A stretch of DNA of 64,000 nt from Pelomonas sp. CA6 (GCF_022549225.1 NZ_JAKZFD010000001.1:434001-498000), one strand, 5' to 3'. Counted from the stretch's first letter, positions 30,757-42,121 are shown. Translations and numbers: made by a program. Notes: a model not told the origin generated them from the letters alone.

Positions 30757-30779
30757 GGGGGCCACACACTCCCGGGCAC

Positions 30780-32453
30780 TCAAATCCTGCAAGCCCCCAC
30801 CCAATCCCAATCCTTGCGGTACAGCTGGGTCTGCACGCCGGCCAGGCTCAGCACGGTGTGGAACAGGCCGTCGTGCGACAGCGGCGTGTCCAGCCGCTGT
30901 GCCAGGCAGGCACGGTCCACGCCGGCGGCGCGGCTGCTGGCTTCGGGCAACCAGAGGACCATAGGCACATGCTTCTGCTCCTGCGGCGCCACGGAGTAGG
31001 GCATGCCGTGCAGGAAGAGGTTCTTCTCGCCCAAGGACTCCCCATGGTCGGAGACATAGGCCAGGCTGGGCGCGAAGCGGTCCTGCTGGGTCTCCAGCCA
31101 GCGCACCGCGCTGGCCAGCACGCGGTCGGTGTAGGCGATGGTGTTGTCGTAGGCGTTGCGCACCTCGTCCACCGGGCATTGCTGCAGCGCGTTGCTGCGG
31201 CACTCCGGCTGAAAGGGCTTTCGATCCGGCGGCGTGCGCTTGTAGTAGGCCGGGCCATGGCTGCCCATCTGGTGGAGCACCAGCACGACGCCCCGCGCGA
31301 CGCGCTGCGGGTCCAGTTGCGCGATGCGGGCTTCCAGGTCATGCAGCAGGGCCTCGTCCAGGCACTCGCCATCGGCGCCGCACAGCCCCTGCGGCAGCGG
31401 GTGATCGGCTCGCGCGGGGTTGATGGCCTGGGCGTTGGGCACGCGGTCGCAGATGCCTTTGCAGCCGGACTGGTTGTCCAGCCACAGCACGGCCAGCCCG
31501 GCACGCTGCAGCACGTCCATCAGGCTTTCCTGGTGCGGCTTGAGGTCGGTGTAGACCTCGCGACCCAGCGGCGAGAACATGCAGGGCAGCGACGCAGCGG
31601 TGCTGGTGCCGCAGGAGCTGACATTGCGGAAGCTCAGCACCGGCAGCTTGGCCAGCTCCGGGTTGGTGGGCTTGGCATAGCCGTTGAGCGAGAAGTTGGC
31701 CGCGCGCGCCGTCTCCCCGACCACCAGCATCACCAGTGGCGGCTTCGCGCCCTCGGCGCGGGGCGCCAGCTTGGCGTCCAGGCCGATGGCCTCGGGCGGG
31801 CCCTTGGGCTTGCGCTGCGATTCCGCGGCCACCACGCCCACGCCCCACAGCGCATTCACCGGGCTGATCATGTAGCGCAGGGACTTGTGGTTGCGCATGG
31901 TCGAGGACAGGTCGGCAAAGCTGGTCAGCGCCAGCAGCACGGCCGCGATCAGGCCCAGCACCAGGCCGCCCAGGTTCCATGAGATGCGCCGCGCCCAGCT
32001 GCTGTCCTTCAGCGGCTGGCGCCACAGCCACCAGGCCGGCAGCGCCGCGATCACCAGCACGCTCGCCACCATGCGCAGGCCCAGCAGGTCCCGGGTCTCG
32101 CGGACGTCGGTCTGCAGCGCATTCGTGATCATGGTGGCGTCGATCACCACCCCATAGCTGCCCATGAAATGCGCCAGCACGGCGGTTATCAGCAGCATCG
32201 CGGTGAGCGCCGGCTTGACCACCGGCCGCCATGCCAGCAGGCTCGCCAGCGCGCCCAGCAACGCGCAGACGATGGCGGCGAACACCAGCACGAAGAGCCT
32301 GCCCTTGGGCTCGGCGAATTCGCTCATGCCCAGCATGCGCTGCCACAGCGGCCAGTTGCCGACGGTGCCCATCCACAGGGCCGCGATCCAGGCGAGGTTG
32401 AGCGGGGAGAAGCGCGCGGCGCGTGGCTGAAGAGCTGTCCGGAGGTCTCGCAT
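30780..32453 (-). CDS. eptA: Lipid A phosphoethanolamine transferase (EptA-like)
   Basis: The enzyme moves phosphoethanolamine from phosphatidylethanolamine to lipid A in the periplasm and so can lower polymyxin binding. The 557-residue protein has five N-terminal membrane helices (about residues 18-180) and a periplasmic alkaline-phosphatase-like domain. Zn/nucleophile motifs are present: Glu247 in LVVGETARAANFSLNGY, catalytic Thr283 in SSCGTSTAASLPCMFS, and Asp469-His470 in YVSDHGESLGEKN, with LHGMPY after. Many Cys fit the family's disulfides. It stands alone, convergent with the radical SAM gene. Confidence 0.92.
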   Translation of the reverse strand: MRDLRTALQPRAARFSPLNLAWIAALWMGTVGNWPLWQRMLGMSEFAEPKGRLFVLVFAAIVCALLGALASLLAWRPVVKPALTAMLLITAVLAHFMGSYGVVIDATMITNALQTDVRETRDLLGLRMVASVLVIAALPAWWLWRQPLKDSSWARRISWNLGGLVLGLIAAVLLALTSFADLSSTMRNHKSLRYMISPVNALWGVGVVAAESQRKPKGPPEAIGLDAKLAPRAEGAKPPLVMLVVGETARAANFSLNGYAKPTNPELAKLPVLSFRNVSSCGTSTAASLPCMFSPLGREVYTDLKPHQESLMDVLQRAGLAVLWLDNQSGCKGICDRVPNAQAINPARADHPLPQGLCGADGECLDEALLHDLEARIAQLDPQRVARGVVLVLHQMGSHGPAYYKRTPPDRKPFQPECRSNALQQCPVDEVRNAYDNTIAYTDRVLASAVRWLETQQDRFAPSLAYVSDHGESLGEKNLFLHGMPYSVAPQEQKHVPMVLWLPEASSRAAGVDRACLAQRLDTPLSHDGLFHTVLSLAGVQTQLYRKDWDWVGACRI

Positions 32454-32557
32454 CGGTTCGGGTCTGGGGCAGAGGGGGCTGTCTTGTAGCCCGAGGGGCT
32501 GAAGTCAAGCTGAAGCGAGTGAGGGCGCCCGGCCCTCCGGCGCCGGGGCACCGAGGC

Positions 32558-34177
32558 TCAGCCGCGCATCACCATCGCGCCAGCAGCACGCGCGGCGCGC
32601 AAACCTTGGCCGCTGCGCTGCACGTAGCGCTGCTGCAGCCGCTCGATCTGCTCCAGCAGCGCGTGCTGGTCGGCGATCTTATCGTGGTGGCGTTTCAGGA
32701 CCAGGGACGCGAGGTCGATCAGCTTGGCATTGCGGGTCTGGCCGCCATGCTCCAGCAGCAGTTGCACGGCGACGCGCGCGTCGCCACGCATGGCGTGGCG
32801 CATCGCCGTCTCGGCGACGTTGGCGATGTGCGCGTGGGCCTCGCGCAGGCGCAGCACCGCGGCTTCGTCGTCTTCCGCCATCGCCACCAACACCTCGGTG
32901 GCGGACTTGGACGCGCAGAAGCGCAGCCCCACGGTGCTCATCACTGCATCCATCTCGGCGCGCTCGATGCCTTGCCGCGCCAGCCGCACCCACAGCGCGA
33001 TCAGCAGGCTGGCGGCTTCGAGGTCGACGTCATCCTGCTGCAGCAGCGCCGCGTCCTCGCGTGCCAGCTGCAGCGCATCGGTGGTCCTGCGTTCCTGCAG
33101 CAGGCGCAATGCGCGCAGCAGCAGGTCCAGGCGTTGCAGCCTGTCATTCTTGGGGTTGCGGATCAGGGCCTGCGCGAGCGCGTCCTGGGCGTACTTCAGG
33201 CCCTTGCCGTCGCGCTTGTCGAAACGCATCAGCGCGATCAGCGCCAGGCTGAGCCAGTCGAAGAGCTTGGAGCGCAGCCCCTGGGCCAGCGCCCGTTCCA
33301 GCAGCGTCAGCGCCTCGCTGCGGTCTCCGCTGTAGAAGGCCAGGGTGCCGCAATGCTGTTGGCGCAGCAAGCAGCCGGGCGTGAGCTTCACCGCGGTGCG
33401 GTAGGTCTGCAGCGCGGCGTCGATCTCACCCTGCTCCATCTGCACGCGGCCCATCAGGTCGTAGGAGTCGGCCTGCTCGGGCATCTCGCCGATCAGGGTT
33501 TCCAGCGTGCGCCGCGCGGCGGGCAGGTTGCCGCCCGCCACTTCGGTGCGTGCCACGCCCAGCCGTGCCCAGGGCACGGTGCGCGCCGCGATGATGGCTT
33601 CGTAGAGCCGGCGCGCCTCGTCATGGCGCTCCAGGCGCAGCAGCAGTTCGGCGCCAATGCGCGCGGCGTAGAGCCAATAGGGCGCGCGCGCCTCGAAGCG
33701 CTGCATGCACAGCTCGGCCGCGCGGACGAAGTCCTTGTCCTCGACCGCGTCGAAGATGTCCTTCAGCTCGCGCTTGCGCCGTCTCGCGCTGGACAGCCGC
33801 TCGGCCAGCGCCGCGCTGGTGTAGGGCTTGACCAGATAGGCATCCAGCGCCGCCTCGGCGGCCTCGGCGACCTTGGCGTAGGAGGCTTCGCCAGTGACCA
33901 TCACGAAGACGGTCGAATAGGGCAGCAACTGCTCGCGGCGCAGTTCGTCCAGCAGATCCTGGCCGGACATGTCGGTGCCGTCGAAGTGGTAGTCGCACAG
34001 CACGATGTCGTAGGGTTGGGTCTCCAGGATCACGCGCGCGTCCTTGACGCGGGTGGCCTGGCGCACCTGGCCCACGCCCAGTTCGCGCAGCTGCGCGCTC
34101 ATCAGGCTGCGCGAGGTGGCGTTGCCGTCGATGACCAGCGCACTGGCGCTGTTGATCGAGGTATCTAGCGAACGCAT
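32558..34177 (-). CDS. Response regulator receiver protein with tetratricopeptide repeats
   Basis: This 539-residue cytoplasmic protein has an N-terminal receiver domain with Asp18, phosphoacceptor Asp62 (DIVLCDYHFDG), Thr95 and Lys117 (YLVKPY), all intact. A long alpha-helical region with TPR-like units follows (for example LMGRVQMEQGEIDAALQTYR near residue 245). There is no DNA-binding or enzymatic output, so it probably signals by protein contact. Similar RR-TPR proteins exist in many proteobacteria with poorly defined roles. The ATG at 34177 fits the receiver fold; a TTG at 34207 is an alternative. A sigma-28-like promoter lies upstream. Confidence 0.85.
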   Translation of the reverse strand: MRSLDTSINSASALVIDGNATSRSLMSAQLRELGVGQVRQATRVKDARVILETQPYDIVLCDYHFDGTDMSGQDLLDELRREQLLPYSTVFVMVTGEASYAKVAEAAEAALDAYLVKPYTSAALAERLSSARRRKRELKDIFDAVEDKDFVRAAELCMQRFEARAPYWLYAARIGAELLLRLERHDEARRLYEAIIAARTVPWARLGVARTEVAGGNLPAARRTLETLIGEMPEQADSYDLMGRVQMEQGEIDAALQTYRTAVKLTPGCLLRQQHCGTLAFYSGDRSEALTLLERALAQGLRSKLFDWLSLALIALMRFDKRDGKGLKYAQDALAQALIRNPKNDRLQRLDLLLRALRLLQERRTTDALQLAREDAALLQQDDVDLEAASLLIALWVRLARQGIERAEMDAVMSTVGLRFCASKSATEVLVAMAEDDEAAVLRLREAHAHIANVAETAMRHAMRGDARVAVQLLLEHGGQTRNAKLIDLASLVLKRHHDKIADQHALLEQIERLQQRYVQRSGQGLRAARAAGAMVMRG

Positions 34178-34273
34178 GCGCGGGCTCCGCGGCCGCGCCA
34201 AAGACAAGGACCCGCGCAGCCCGGTAAGGGCGGCAGCGGGTCCCGGTTTGGCTTACAGCGGCTCACCCCCGGA

Positions 34274-34301
34274 CTATCGGCCGGAAAGTGTGCGAACTGT
34301 A
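34274..34301 (-). promoter_or_regulatory. Candidate sigma-28 (FliA)-type promoter for the RR-TPR gene
   Basis: Read on the minus strand, TACAGTTC (34301-34294), 12 bases, then GCCGATAG (34281-34274) resembles the flagellar consensus TAAAGTTT-N11-GCCGATAA at six and seven of eight positions, with spacing one base long. It lies about 95 bases before the start codon. A chance match cannot be excluded. Confidence 0.4.
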
Positions 34302-34326
34302 GACAGGATTTGCCCGAAGGCGGGAT

Positions 34327-35484
34327 TTATTTGAACAAATCCTTCACCCGGTCGGTCCAGCTCTTGGCGCTGGGCGAGTGGCGCTCGCCGCCTTCGCGCA
34401 ACGAGCGGTCCAGCTCCTTGAGCAGCTTGCGCTGGTGCTCGGTCAGCTTGACCGGCGTCTCGATCGCGATGTGGCAGTACAGGTCGCCCGGATAGCTGGA
34501 GCGAACGCCCTTGATGCCCTTGCCGCGCAGGCGGAAGGTCTTGCCATGCTGCGTGCCCTCGGGCAGCTCAATCTCGGCCTTGCCGCCCAGCGTGGGCACC
34601 TCGATCGTGCCACCCAGCGCCGCCGTGGTCATGGAGACCGGCATGGTGCAGTGCAGATCGTCGCCATCGCGCTCGAAGATGTCGTGCTGCTTGATGCGGA
34701 TCTCGATGTAGAGATCGCCGGGCGGCCCGCCGTTGACGCCCGGCTCGCCGTTGCCGGCCGAACGGATGCGCATGCCCTCGTTGATGCCGGCGGGGATCTT
34801 GACCTCCAGCGTCTTGGCCTTCTTCAGCTTGCCGGCGCCGTTGCAGGTGGTGCAGGGGTCAGGAATGATCTTGCCGCTGCCATGGCAGTGCGGGCAGGTC
34901 TGCTGGATGCTGAAGAAGCCCTGGCGCATGTGCACCGTGCCCGAGCCACCGCAGGAGCCACAGCTCTTCGCGCTGGTGCCAGGTTTTGCGCCGGTGCCGC
35001 TGCAGGTTTCGCAGGACTCCCAGGAGGGGATGCGGATCTGCGTTTCCTTGCCGCGCGCCGCCTCTTCCAGCGTGATCTCCATCGCGTAGGAGAGGTCCGA
35101 GCCGCGGTAGACCTGCTGTCCGCCGCGCCGGCCGCCACCTCCACCGCCGGCGCCTCCGAAGATGTCGCCGAAGATGTCGCCAAAGGCCTCGGCAAAGCCG
35201 CCAAAGCCCTCGGCGCCGGCGCCGCCACGGAAGCCGCCCGCGCCCATGTTGGGGTCAACGCCGGCGTGGCCGTACTGGTCGTAGGCCGCGCGCTTCTGCG
35301 CGTCGGTGAGCATTTCGTAGGCCTCCTTGGCCTCCTTGAACTGCTCTTCCGCCGCCTTCGCACCCTCGCCCTGGTTGCGGTCGGGGTGGTACTTCATCGC
35401 CAGCTTGCGATAGGCCTTCTTGATGTCCTCTTCGCTGGCGTTCTTGGCCACGCCGAGAACTTCGTAATAGTCACGCTTTGCCAT
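34327..35484 (-). CDS. dnaJ: Chaperone DnaJ (Hsp40)
   Basis: DnaJ delivers clients to DnaK and stimulates its ATPase. The 385-residue protein has the J domain with YHPDRN near residue 34, a Gly/Phe-rich linker, four CxxCxGxG zinc repeats ([32 protein letters not shown]) and the C-terminal substrate domain. The ATG at 35484 starts the canonical [12 protein letters not shown]; the upstream extension is rejected. It lies 102 bases downstream of dnaK in a grpE-dnaK-dnaJ order. Confidence 0.97.
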   Translation of the reverse strand: MAKRDYYEVLGVAKNASEEDIKKAYRKLAMKYHPDRNQGEGAKAAEEQFKEAKEAYEMLTDAQKRAAYDQYGHAGVDPNMGAGGFRGGAGAEGFGGFAEAFGDIFGDIFGGAGGGGGGRRGGQQVYRGSDLSYAMEITLEEAARGKETQIRIPSWESCETCSGTGAKPGTSAKSCGSCGGSGTVHMRQGFFSIQQTCPHCHGSGKIIPDPCTTCNGAGKLKKAKTLEVKIPAGINEGMRIRSAGNGEPGVNGGPPGDLYIEIRIKQHDIFERDGDDLHCTMPVSMTTAALGGTIEVPTLGGKAEIELPEGTQHGKTFRLRGKGIKGVRSSYPGDLYCHIAIETPVKLTEHQRKLLKELDRSLREGGERHSPSAKSWTDRVKDLFK

Positions 35485-35586
35485 CGGGCATCCCTTGCAT
35501 CTGAAACACAGCGCCGCGCAAGGCGCCCGGGGCACCTGCGCGGCGGCGTGACGGGCCCGGCGTTGAGCCGGGCCCGGCCCCTGTGC

Positions 35587-37545
<1,959 letters not shown>

Positions 37546-37632
37546 GTTCTTGCTCCTGCGGAGAATCTGTTTCGTTGCTGTGCGAGATGCGGATCGATCG
37601 CGGCGTTTCAAGAGGCCGCGAACAGGTCGGGT

Positions 37633-38157
37633 TTATTTCGGTGCGGCCACCGTCACCAGAGCCGGACGCAGCACGCGCTCGGCGAGGGCGTAGCCCTTCT
37701 GCAGCACGGTGACCACGGTGTTGGCCTCCTGCTCGGCGGGCACCATGGAGATGGCCTGGTGCTGGTGCGGGTCGAACTTGGCGCCGGCGGCCGGATTGAT
37801 CTCCATCACCTTGTTGCGCTCCAGGGCCTGGAGCAGCTGGCGGCGCGTGGCGTGCACGCCCTCCAGCACCTGCTCCACGCTGGCGTCGGGGCGGGCGATG
37901 GCCGCCTCCATGCTGTCCATCACGGGCAGCATGGCCTCGGCAAAGCTCTCGATCGCGAACTTGCGCGACTTGCTGACTTCCTCCTCGGCGCGGCGGCGGA
38001 TGTTCTCGGCTTCCGCCTTGGCGCGCAGATAGGCATCGGACATCTCGGCCAGGCGGGCCTCGGTCTCGGCCAGCTTGGCCGACAGGTCCTGCTGGGGCGC
38101 CTCGGTCTGGGCGGTCTCAGGCGTTTGCGGATCGGGCTGAACAGGGTCGGTGCTCAT
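37633..38157 (-). CDS. grpE: Nucleotide exchange factor GrpE
   Basis: GrpE releases ADP from DnaK. The 174-residue protein has an N-terminal long coiled coil ([32 protein letters not shown]) and a C-terminal beta domain with [13 protein letters not shown] and [18 protein letters not shown]. The ATG at 38157 was chosen over an in-frame start at 38217, which would overlap the heat-shock promoter. It is the first gene of grpE-dnaK-dnaJ. Confidence 0.96.
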   Translation of the reverse strand: MSTDPVQPDPQTPETAQTEAPQQDLSAKLAETEARLAEMSDAYLRAKAEAENIRRRAEEEVSKSRKFAIESFAEAMLPVMDSMEAAIARPDASVEQVLEGVHATRRQLLQALERNKVMEINPAAGAKFDPHQHQAISMVPAEQEANTVVTVLQKGYALAERVLRPALVTVAAPK

Positions 38158-38218
38158 GGTGGTCTGCGTTCGATGACGACTCCAGGCTCGGAGCCAAGGA
38201 AATGCGATGCGGGGCATC

Positions 38219-38243
38219 TGGGGGCAGAAGCCGAGGCTTCAAG
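38219..38243 (-). promoter_or_regulatory. Sigma-32 heat-shock promoter of grpE-dnaK-dnaJ
   Basis: On the minus strand CTTGAA (38243-38238), 13 bases, then CCCCCA (38224-38219) matches the sigma-32 consensus CTTGAA-N11-16-CCCCAT closely. It lies about 60 bases before the grpE start and fits heat induction of this operon. Confidence 0.72.
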
Positions 38244-38257
38244 AGGGATTTTTGAGA

Positions 38258-38297
38258 AAAAGAAGCAGCGAAAACCAGGGGTTTTCCGGGGAAACCC
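38258..38297 (-). terminator. Weak hairpin after hslR
   Basis: On the minus strand GGGTTT (38297-38292), a 7-base loop and AAACCC (38284-38279) form a 6-bp stem followed by T-rich sequence toward 38258. It would end the hslR transcript just before the grpE heat-shock promoter. Confidence 0.35.
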
Positions 38298-38308
38298 AGG
38301 TGTGCGGC

Positions 38309-38764
38309 TCAGCTCGGTTCGTCCAACTCGGCGCTCCAGCGGTTCCAGTCGGCCAGGCGGCGGCGGTCTTGCTTGGTGGGCCGGCCCTGGGTGATGGTGG
38401 CCGCCGGCTCGGGCGCCAGGCGGCGAGCCTCGCGGGCGCGCTCGCCGGCCGCGAGGCTGGCCGGGGTTTCCTCATAGAGCTGCTGGGCCACCGGCGCCGG
38501 GCCGCGCACGGCACTGAGGCCGCGCACCCAGACCTCGCGTTCCACCGCGCCCTGGCGCAGCCGCACGCGGTCACCCACGCGCAGCTCGCGCGACGCGCGG
38601 GCGGCCTGGTCGTTGACGCTGACGCGCCCCTTGCCGATTTCCTCGACGGCCAGCGAGCGGGTCTTGTAAAAGCGCGCCGCCCACAGCCATTTGTCCAGAC
38701 GCAGGCCCTCGTCGCCCGTTTCAGCGGCCGCCGGCCGGCCGGCCGTCCTGTCTTGTCTTGCCAT
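38309..38764 (-). CDS. hslR: Heat-shock protein 15 / S4-domain RNA-binding protein
   Basis: Hsp15 binds free 50S subunits that carry nascent chains and returns them to use. The 151-residue protein has an S4 RNA-binding domain at its start (LRLDKWLWAARFYKTRSLA, then GKGRVSVNDQAARASREL) and a basic tail with PTKQDRRRLADW. The ATG at 38764 has GGAGG at good spacing; a TTG at 38782 is in frame but would overlap that site. Its place next to the chaperone operon fits a heat-shock role, but it lies upstream of the sigma-32 promoter found. Confidence 0.9.
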   Translation of the reverse strand: MARQDRTAGRPAAAETGDEGLRLDKWLWAARFYKTRSLAVEEIGKGRVSVNDQAARASRELRVGDRVRLRQGAVEREVWVRGLSAVRGPAPVAQQLYEETPASLAAGERAREARRLAPEPAATITQGRPTKQDRRRLADWNRWSAELDEPS

Positions 38765-38795
38765 CGGCGGATTGTCCTCCAAGCCCGGCCCGCGC

Positions 38796-40205
38796 CTAGG
38801 CGCAGGGCAGGGTGAGCACCGCGTCCAGCCCGCGCACGCGCCCGCCTTCGACGCGGTTGTTCAGCTCGAGGCGCCCGCCCAGCGAATCGACGATCTCGCG
38901 GCAGATCGCCAGGCCCAGCCCGGCGCCACCGCTCTGGCCGTGGCTGGTGAAGGGCTGCATCAGCCGCGGGCGCAGGCTGTCCGGGATGCCGGGGCCGCTG
39001 TCGCTGACGCGCAGTACCACCCGGTCCGCCTGGCGCTCCAGCCCCAGGTCCAGCCGGCCGCCGGGCGGGCTGTGCTTGAGCGCGTTGTGCAGCAGGTTGC
39101 GCACCAGCTCGCGCAGGGCCCAGGCATGGCCGCAGACCGGCGCCGGCTGGGTGCTCAGCTCGAAGTCCAGCCCGGCGTCGGCGATCAGCGGGGCCAGGTC
39201 CAGCGCCACGTCGCGCACGGTCTGGGCCAGGTCCAGCACCGGCGGGTCGCGCTGCTGGCGCAGCTGCTCCACCTTGGCCAGCGCCAGCATCTGGTTGGTC
39301 AGCAGGGTGGCGCCGTCCACGGTCTGGCCGATCTCGGCCAGCGCCTGCGCGGGCGGCACGTCGCCGCGCTGCGCCGACTGCACCTGGGCCTTGAGCACCG
39401 CCAGCGGCGTGCGCAGCTGGTGCGAGCAGTCGCGCACGAAGCGCTTCTGGTGGCTCAGCAGGCCGGCCTGGCGGTTCCAGGCCTCGTTGATCGCGGCGAT
39501 CAGCGGGGCCAGCTCCACCGGCGTGCCGGGCGGCGGCTCGATGGGCGCGACGTCGTCGGCATCGCGGGCGGCGATGTTGCGGCTGAGCTCGCGCACCGGC
39601 CGCGTGGCCAGCTGCACGACCAGCCACACGACGATGCCGATCACGCCCAGCAGCACCGCCTGGCGCCACAGCGTGGCCAGCAGCACCTGGCGCGCCAGCG
39701 TGCTGCGCAGCTCCAGGGTCTCGGCCACCTGGATGGTGGCCAGCCCCATGCCGGCCTGCCCGGTGACCGGCTGCAGCAGCACCGCCACACGCACCGGCGC
39801 GCCGCGATAGCGCTCGTCGTAGAAGTGGACGAGGGCGGCATAGCTGCTGCGATCGGGCAGCCGGCCGCGCCAGACAGGCAGGTCGGCGAAGCCGGAGACC
39901 AGCCGGCCGTCGAAGCCATTGACCCGGTAGTACATGCGGCTGCGGTTGTCGGCCTCGAAGGCTTCCAGCGCCGAATAGGGCACGTCGGCCACCAGATGCA
40001 CCGCGTCGGGCGCGCCGGCCACCTGCAGGCGCTCGCCGATGGTCTTGGCCGAGGCCAGCAGCGTGCGGTCGTAGGCGGTGTCGATGGCCAGCAGCGCGTC
40101 GTGGTAGAGGCGGTAGGCGTTGGCCGCGACCAGTAGCCCCACCGGCAGCAGGATGCCCAGCAGCAGCCGGCTGCGCATGGATGCGGGCCAGGGCGTGCGC
40201 GCCAT
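38796..40205 (-). CDS. tctE: Sensor histidine kinase, TctE type
   Basis: This inner-membrane sensor kinase has 469 residues. An N-terminal membrane helix lies near 13-30, a periplasmic sensor near 32-178 and a second helix near 180-200. The HisKA H-box CSHQLRTPLAVL carries His262, and the ATPase domain has the N-box LVRNLLHNALKHSP, DSGPGIP and GGAGLGLAICREIV. Pairing with tctD and divergence from a porin-tctCBA operon indicate control of tricarboxylate uptake. The ATG overlaps the tctD stop by one base. Confidence 0.87.
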   Translation of the reverse strand: MARTPWPASMRSRLLLGILLPVGLLVAANAYRLYHDALLAIDTAYDRTLLASAKTIGERLQVAGAPDAVHLVADVPYSALEAFEADNRSRMYYRVNGFDGRLVSGFADLPVWRGRLPDRSSYAALVHFYDERYRGAPVRVAVLLQPVTGQAGMGLATIQVAETLELRSTLARQVLLATLWRQAVLLGVIGIVVWLVVQLATRPVRELSRNIAARDADDVAPIEPPPGTPVELAPLIAAINEAWNRQAGLLSHQKRFVRDCSHQLRTPLAVLKAQVQSAQRGDVPPAQALAEIGQTVDGATLLTNQMLALAKVEQLRQQRDPPVLDLAQTVRDVALDLAPLIADAGLDFELSTQPAPVCGHAWALRELVRNLLHNALKHSPPGGRLDLGLERQADRVVLRVSDSGPGIPDSLRPRLMQPFTSHGQSGGAGLGLAICREIVDSLGGRLELNNRVEGGRVRGLDAVLTLPCA

Positions 40206-40894
40206 CAGTCGGGTGCCTTCAGCAGGTAGCCCAGGCCGCGCAGCGTGACGAGCCGGGCGCTCATCGGCGGCAGTTTCTTGCGCAGGCGGTAGGCCACCAC
40301 CTCCACGGCGTCGGGCTGGACCTCCAGCGTGTCGCCGAAGACCAGCTCGGTCAGCCGCTCCTTGCTCAGCGCCTGGCCGGGTCGGGCCAGCAGCGCGCGC
40401 AGCAGCGCGGCCTCACGCGGCGGCAGCTCCAGCGGCAGGCCCAGGTGGTAGACCGCACCGCTGGACGGGTCGGCGCGCAGGCCGCAGAACACCGGCTCGG
40501 GCTCCGGTGCCGTGGCCGCGCTGCCACGGCTGCGGCGCGCCAGCGCGCGCAGGCGGGCCTCCAGTTCGTCGAGGTCGAAGGGCTTGGGCAGGTAGTCGTC
40601 GGCGCCGATGTTCAGGCCGAGGATGCGGTCGCCCACGGTGCCGCGCGCGGTGAGGATGATCACCGGGGTCTCCAGGCCATGGGCCCGGGCCTGCGTCAGC
40701 AGCTCCAGCCCGTCCAGGTCGGGCAGCGACAGGTCCAGCAGCACCACGTCGGGCGGGCTCGCGCGCCAGCGCTCCAGCGCCGGCAGGCCCTCGACGCAGC
40801 CGCTGACATGGATGCCGCGGCGTTCGAAGCTGCGCCGCAGCGTGGTCTGCAGCGCGGCGTTGTCCTCGATGAACAGCAGGGTGATGGGCGGCAT
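40205..40894 (-). CDS. tctD: OmpR-family response regulator, TctD type
   Basis: This 229-residue DNA-binding regulator has an intact receiver (Asp11, phosphoacceptor Asp54 in VVLLDLSLPDLDG, Thr82, Lys104 in LPKPF) and a C-terminal winged helix (LPPREAALLRALLARPGQAL; DAVEVVAYRLRKKLP; VTLRGLGYLL). It is transcribed away from the porin and tctCBA, which it probably activates when citrate-like substrates are sensed by TctE. Confidence 0.88.
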   Translation of the reverse strand: MPPITLLFIEDNAALQTTLRRSFERRGIHVSGCVEGLPALERWRASPPDVVLLDLSLPDLDGLELLTQARAHGLETPVIILTARGTVGDRILGLNIGADDYLPKPFDLDELEARLRALARRSRGSAATAPEPEPVFCGLRADPSSGAVYHLGLPLELPPREAALLRALLARPGQALSKERLTELVFGDTLEVQPDAVEVVAYRLRKKLPPMSARLVTLRGLGYLLKAPD

Positions 40895-40930
40895 GGCGGC
40901 AGTGTCGGGGACAGCGTGCCGCGCGCCGAG

Positions 40931-40993
40931 TTCAGGTTAACCCTGTGGGAACGGACAGCGGTTTGACAGCCCGGCTGCGCAGCATGCGCAGCC
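40931..40993. promoter_or_regulatory. Inverted repeats in the tctD-porin intergenic region
   Basis: CAGGTTAACCCTG (40933-40945) has CAGG and CCTG arms around TTAAC. GGCTGCGCA-GCA-TGCGCAGCC (40973-40993) is a perfect 9-bp inverted repeat. TTGACA occurs at 40963-40968 but no good -10 follows at normal spacing, as often seen at activator-dependent promoters. TctD binding is an inference. Confidence 0.35.
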
Positions 40994-41045
40994 AGCGCCG
41001 GCCGAACCGACATCGTGGACCGGGGCACCCATCAAGGAGACAAGC

Positions 41046-42068
41046 ATGAGCCTCAAGCACACCCCGCCGCCGGCAGCGGCCCTGGCCCTGCTGCTGGCCG
41101 CCTTCGCGGGCCCGGCCGCGGCGCAATCCAGCGTCACGCTGTTCGGCGTCGTGGACGTCGGCGTGCAGTCGCTGAAGAACGGCAGCAAGCGTCTGTCGCT
41201 GCAGAGCATTGATGGCCTGCAGACCAGCCGGCTGGGCTTTCGCGGCAGCGAGGACCTGGGTGGCGGGCTCAGCGCCAGCTTCCACCTCGAAGGGGCGATC
41301 GGCCCGGACACTGGCGCGGGCTTCGACTTCCGCCGCCGCGCTACGCTCAGCCTGGCGAGCAAGGAACTGGGCGAGCTGCGCCTGGGCCGCGACTACACGC
41401 CCACCTTCTGGAACATCAGCCGCTTCAATCCCTTCGGCACCAATGGCGTGGGCGCGGCCAGCAACCTGGTCTACGGCTTCGAGGGCAAGTCCGCGACGGC
41501 CAAGACCGTGATCCGCTCCGACAACTCGGTGGGCTATTTCCTGCCCGGCGGCCTGGGCGGCGTCTATGGCCAGGCCATGCTGGCGGCCGGCGAGGGCAGC
41601 ACCGGCAAGTACGAGGGCCTGCGCTTGGGCTACGCCGAGGGTGCGCTGGACCTGGCCGCGGCCGTCTCGCAGACGGTGAACACCGCGGCCGGCGACAAGT
41701 TCAAGGTCGGCAACATCGGCGCCAGCTACCGGCTCGGCGCGGTCCAGCTGATGGCGCTGTACCACGTCAGCAAACAGCAGACGCGCAAGCAGACCAACGG
41801 GGTGCTGGGTGTCCTCTACGCGATAGGCAACGGCACGGTGCGCGCCAGCTACACCCAGGCCAAGCTCAGCGACACCGGCGTGAACAACACCGGCCGCATG
41901 CTGGCGATCGGCTACCGCCATGACCTCTCCAAGCGCAGCGCGCTTTACGCCACTGCCTCGCGCGTCAGCAACAGCGCGCAGGGGCAGTTCCTGATTCCCG
42001 GAGGCTCGGCGGTGGCGCCGGGCGAAAGCTCGCAGGGGCTGGAACTGGGCCTCTACCATTCGTTCTGA
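41046..42068 (+). CDS. Outer membrane porin (Burkholderiales general porin family)
   Basis: This 340-residue trimeric-porin-type protein has a signal peptide cut near PAAAQ (residue 27), then QSSVTLFGVVDVGVQSL and LGFRGSEDLGGGLSASFHLE, typical of the 16-strand Burkholderiales porins, and a C-terminal LYHSF with terminal Phe. AAGGAGAC precedes the ATG. It sits directly before tctCBA and is probably the outer membrane entry for the same substrate, taking the place that an OprD-type porin holds in pseudomonads. Confidence 0.92.
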   Translation: MSLKHTPPPAAALALLLAAFAGPAAAQSSVTLFGVVDVGVQSLKNGSKRLSLQSIDGLQTSRLGFRGSEDLGGGLSASFHLEGAIGPDTGAGFDFRRRATLSLASKELGELRLGRDYTPTFWNISRFNPFGTNGVGAASNLVYGFEGKSATAKTVIRSDNSVGYFLPGGLGGVYGQAMLAAGEGSTGKYEGLRLGYAEGALDLAAAVSQTVNTAAGDKFKVGNIGASYRLGAVQLMALYHVSKQQTRKQTNGVLGVLYAIGNGTVRASYTQAKLSDTGVNNTGRMLAIGYRHDLSKRSALYATASRVSNSAQGQFLIPGGSAVAPGESSQGLELGLYHSF

Positions 42069-42121
42069 CCGTTCAGACACAGGAGGCCCGGGCCACGCCC
42101 CAGGCCCATCAGGAGACATGC

